Shown here in pieces: positions 6,229 through 6,426 of a DNA stretch of 6,426 nt (the first letter of the stretch is position 1; the number at the start of each line of letters is the position of its first letter). This stretch comes from an uncultured Acidimicrobiaceae bacterium (GTDB lineage: Bacteria > Actinomycetota > Acidimicrobiia > Acidimicrobiales > Microtrichaceae). Where the stretch lies: assembly GCA_937868025.1 (NCBI GenBank), contig CALMLJ010000183.1, positions 1 through 6,426 on the forward strand, in the 5' to 3' direction. The position numbers and the translations under genes were made by a program. The notes beneath the pieces were generated by a model. The model did not search any database, was not told where the DNA came from, and was given only the letters and a program-made list of their open reading frames with translations.

Positions 6229-6234
6229 AGGATA
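6229..6234 (-). promoter_or_regulatory. Candidate -10 box for a near-leaderless helicase transcript
   Basis: Read on the minus strand, TATCCT fits the TANNNT consensus. It predicts a transcription start at G6222, four bases before the ATG at 6218. No Shine-Dalgarno sequence is present in the short upstream sequence (CTGGCCTCGACC), so a leaderless or near-leaderless message would make sense. No convincing -35 box is seen. If used, the helicase can be expressed independently of the encapsulin-like gene upstream. Confidence 0.35.
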
Positions 6235-6261
6235 CCGGCCCCCGGCTCGTACCCGTTCTGT

Positions 6262-6280
6262 CCCGCGAGGGTTACGCGGG
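6262..6280 (-). other. Short hairpin overlapping the encapsulin stop codon
   Basis: CCCGCG (6262-6267) and CGCGGG (6275-6280) form a perfect 6-bp GC stem with a 7-nt loop. The TAA stop of the encapsulin-like gene lies at the edge of the stem and in the loop. No U-tract follows on the minus strand, so it is not a canonical intrinsic terminator. It may be a weak terminator, a processing site or a 3'-end stabiliser between the two minus-strand genes. Confidence 0.35.
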
Positions 6281-6426
6281 GTAGGTGAGGGCGACGGCGG
6301 CCTCGGGCGAGCTGATCTTGAAGGTGAAGCTCTCTTCGAGATACAGGTTCACCTCGTCGCCGGTGGTGCCGCGGTAGCCGATCGCGAAGTCCTGGCCGAT
6401 CACCACCTCGGCGTCGCCGCCGCGCT
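6272..6426 (-). CDS. Encapsulin shell protein (family 1), C-terminal 50 residues (5' part outside window)
   Basis: Reading the minus strand from the right edge gives 50 full codons ending in TAA at 6274-6272. The fragment contains G-Q-D-F-A-I-G-Y followed by E-V-N-L-Y-L-E-E-S-F-T-F-K and S-P-E-A-A-V-A-L. This closely follows the C-terminal pattern of family 1 encapsulins as I recall them: 'GQDxxIGY', an acidic short loop, a strand ending 'ETFTF', then 'PEAxxxL'. Encapsulins have the HK97 phage capsid fold and self-assemble into icosahedral protein nanocompartments that enclose a cargo enzyme, commonly a DyP peroxidase, ferritin-like protein or hemerythrin, carrying a short C-terminal targeting peptide. 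The cargo gene is not in this window and may lie beyond the right edge. The stop codon is 53 bp upstream of the helicase start on the same strand. The fragment is short, but the match of consecutive motifs makes another family unlikely. Confidence 0.8.
   Translation of the reverse strand, partial: RGGDAEVVIGQDFAIGYRGTTGDEVNLYLEESFTFKISSPEAAVALTYPA

Overview
The window is very GC-rich, densely packed DNA with G/C-ending codons, TANNNT-type -10 boxes and probable leaderless starts. These traits point to a high-GC actinobacterium. The Thr-rich, lipobox-bearing exported protein and the overall style would fit a marine or soil Acidimicrobiia (Ilumatobacter-like) lineage, but that placement is an inference and no rRNA or other marker gene is present.

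Layout on the plus strand. Positions 1-485 hold the 3' end of a metallophosphoesterase gene. A 152-bp gap follows (486-637), with four copies of a CTGGAGCGCTGAG-like motif: two direct and two inverted, nested so that they can fold into hairpins. A two-gene redox unit comes next. It consists of a 64-residue P450-type ferredoxin with His at the variable cluster position (638-832) and a cytochrome P450 that overlaps it by one base (832-2049). A 122-bp gap (2050-2171) carries a promoter candidate with a perfect 13-bp AT-rich palindrome in its spacer. It precedes a lipoprotein gene (2172-3236) encoding a Thr-rich stalk and two near-identical beta-type domains.

Layout on the minus strand. A 981-residue superfamily I helicase (3273-6218) converges on the lipoprotein gene with only 36 bp between stop codons. 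It has an uncharacterised N-terminal region of about 300 residues, a complete set of SF1 helicase motifs, and a C-terminal domain that looks like a PD-(D/E)XK (Vsr/MTES-like) nuclease whose expected acidic residues are missing. Upstream of it, entering from the right edge, is the last 50 codons of a gene whose product closely resembles the C-terminus of family 1 encapsulin shell proteins (6272-6426). It is separated from the helicase start by 53 bp.

How the genes work together. The ferredoxin and P450 almost certainly act as electron donor and monooxygenase; the ferredoxin reductase is not in the window. The other genes have no evident pathway link. The most notable points are the same-strand encapsulin-helicase arrangement, the helicase with a degenerate nuclease-like tail, the nested repeat cluster at 498-604, and the duplicated-domain lipoprotein with its palindrome-bearing promoter. 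I see no tRNA, rRNA, CRISPR array, insertion sequence or attachment site.
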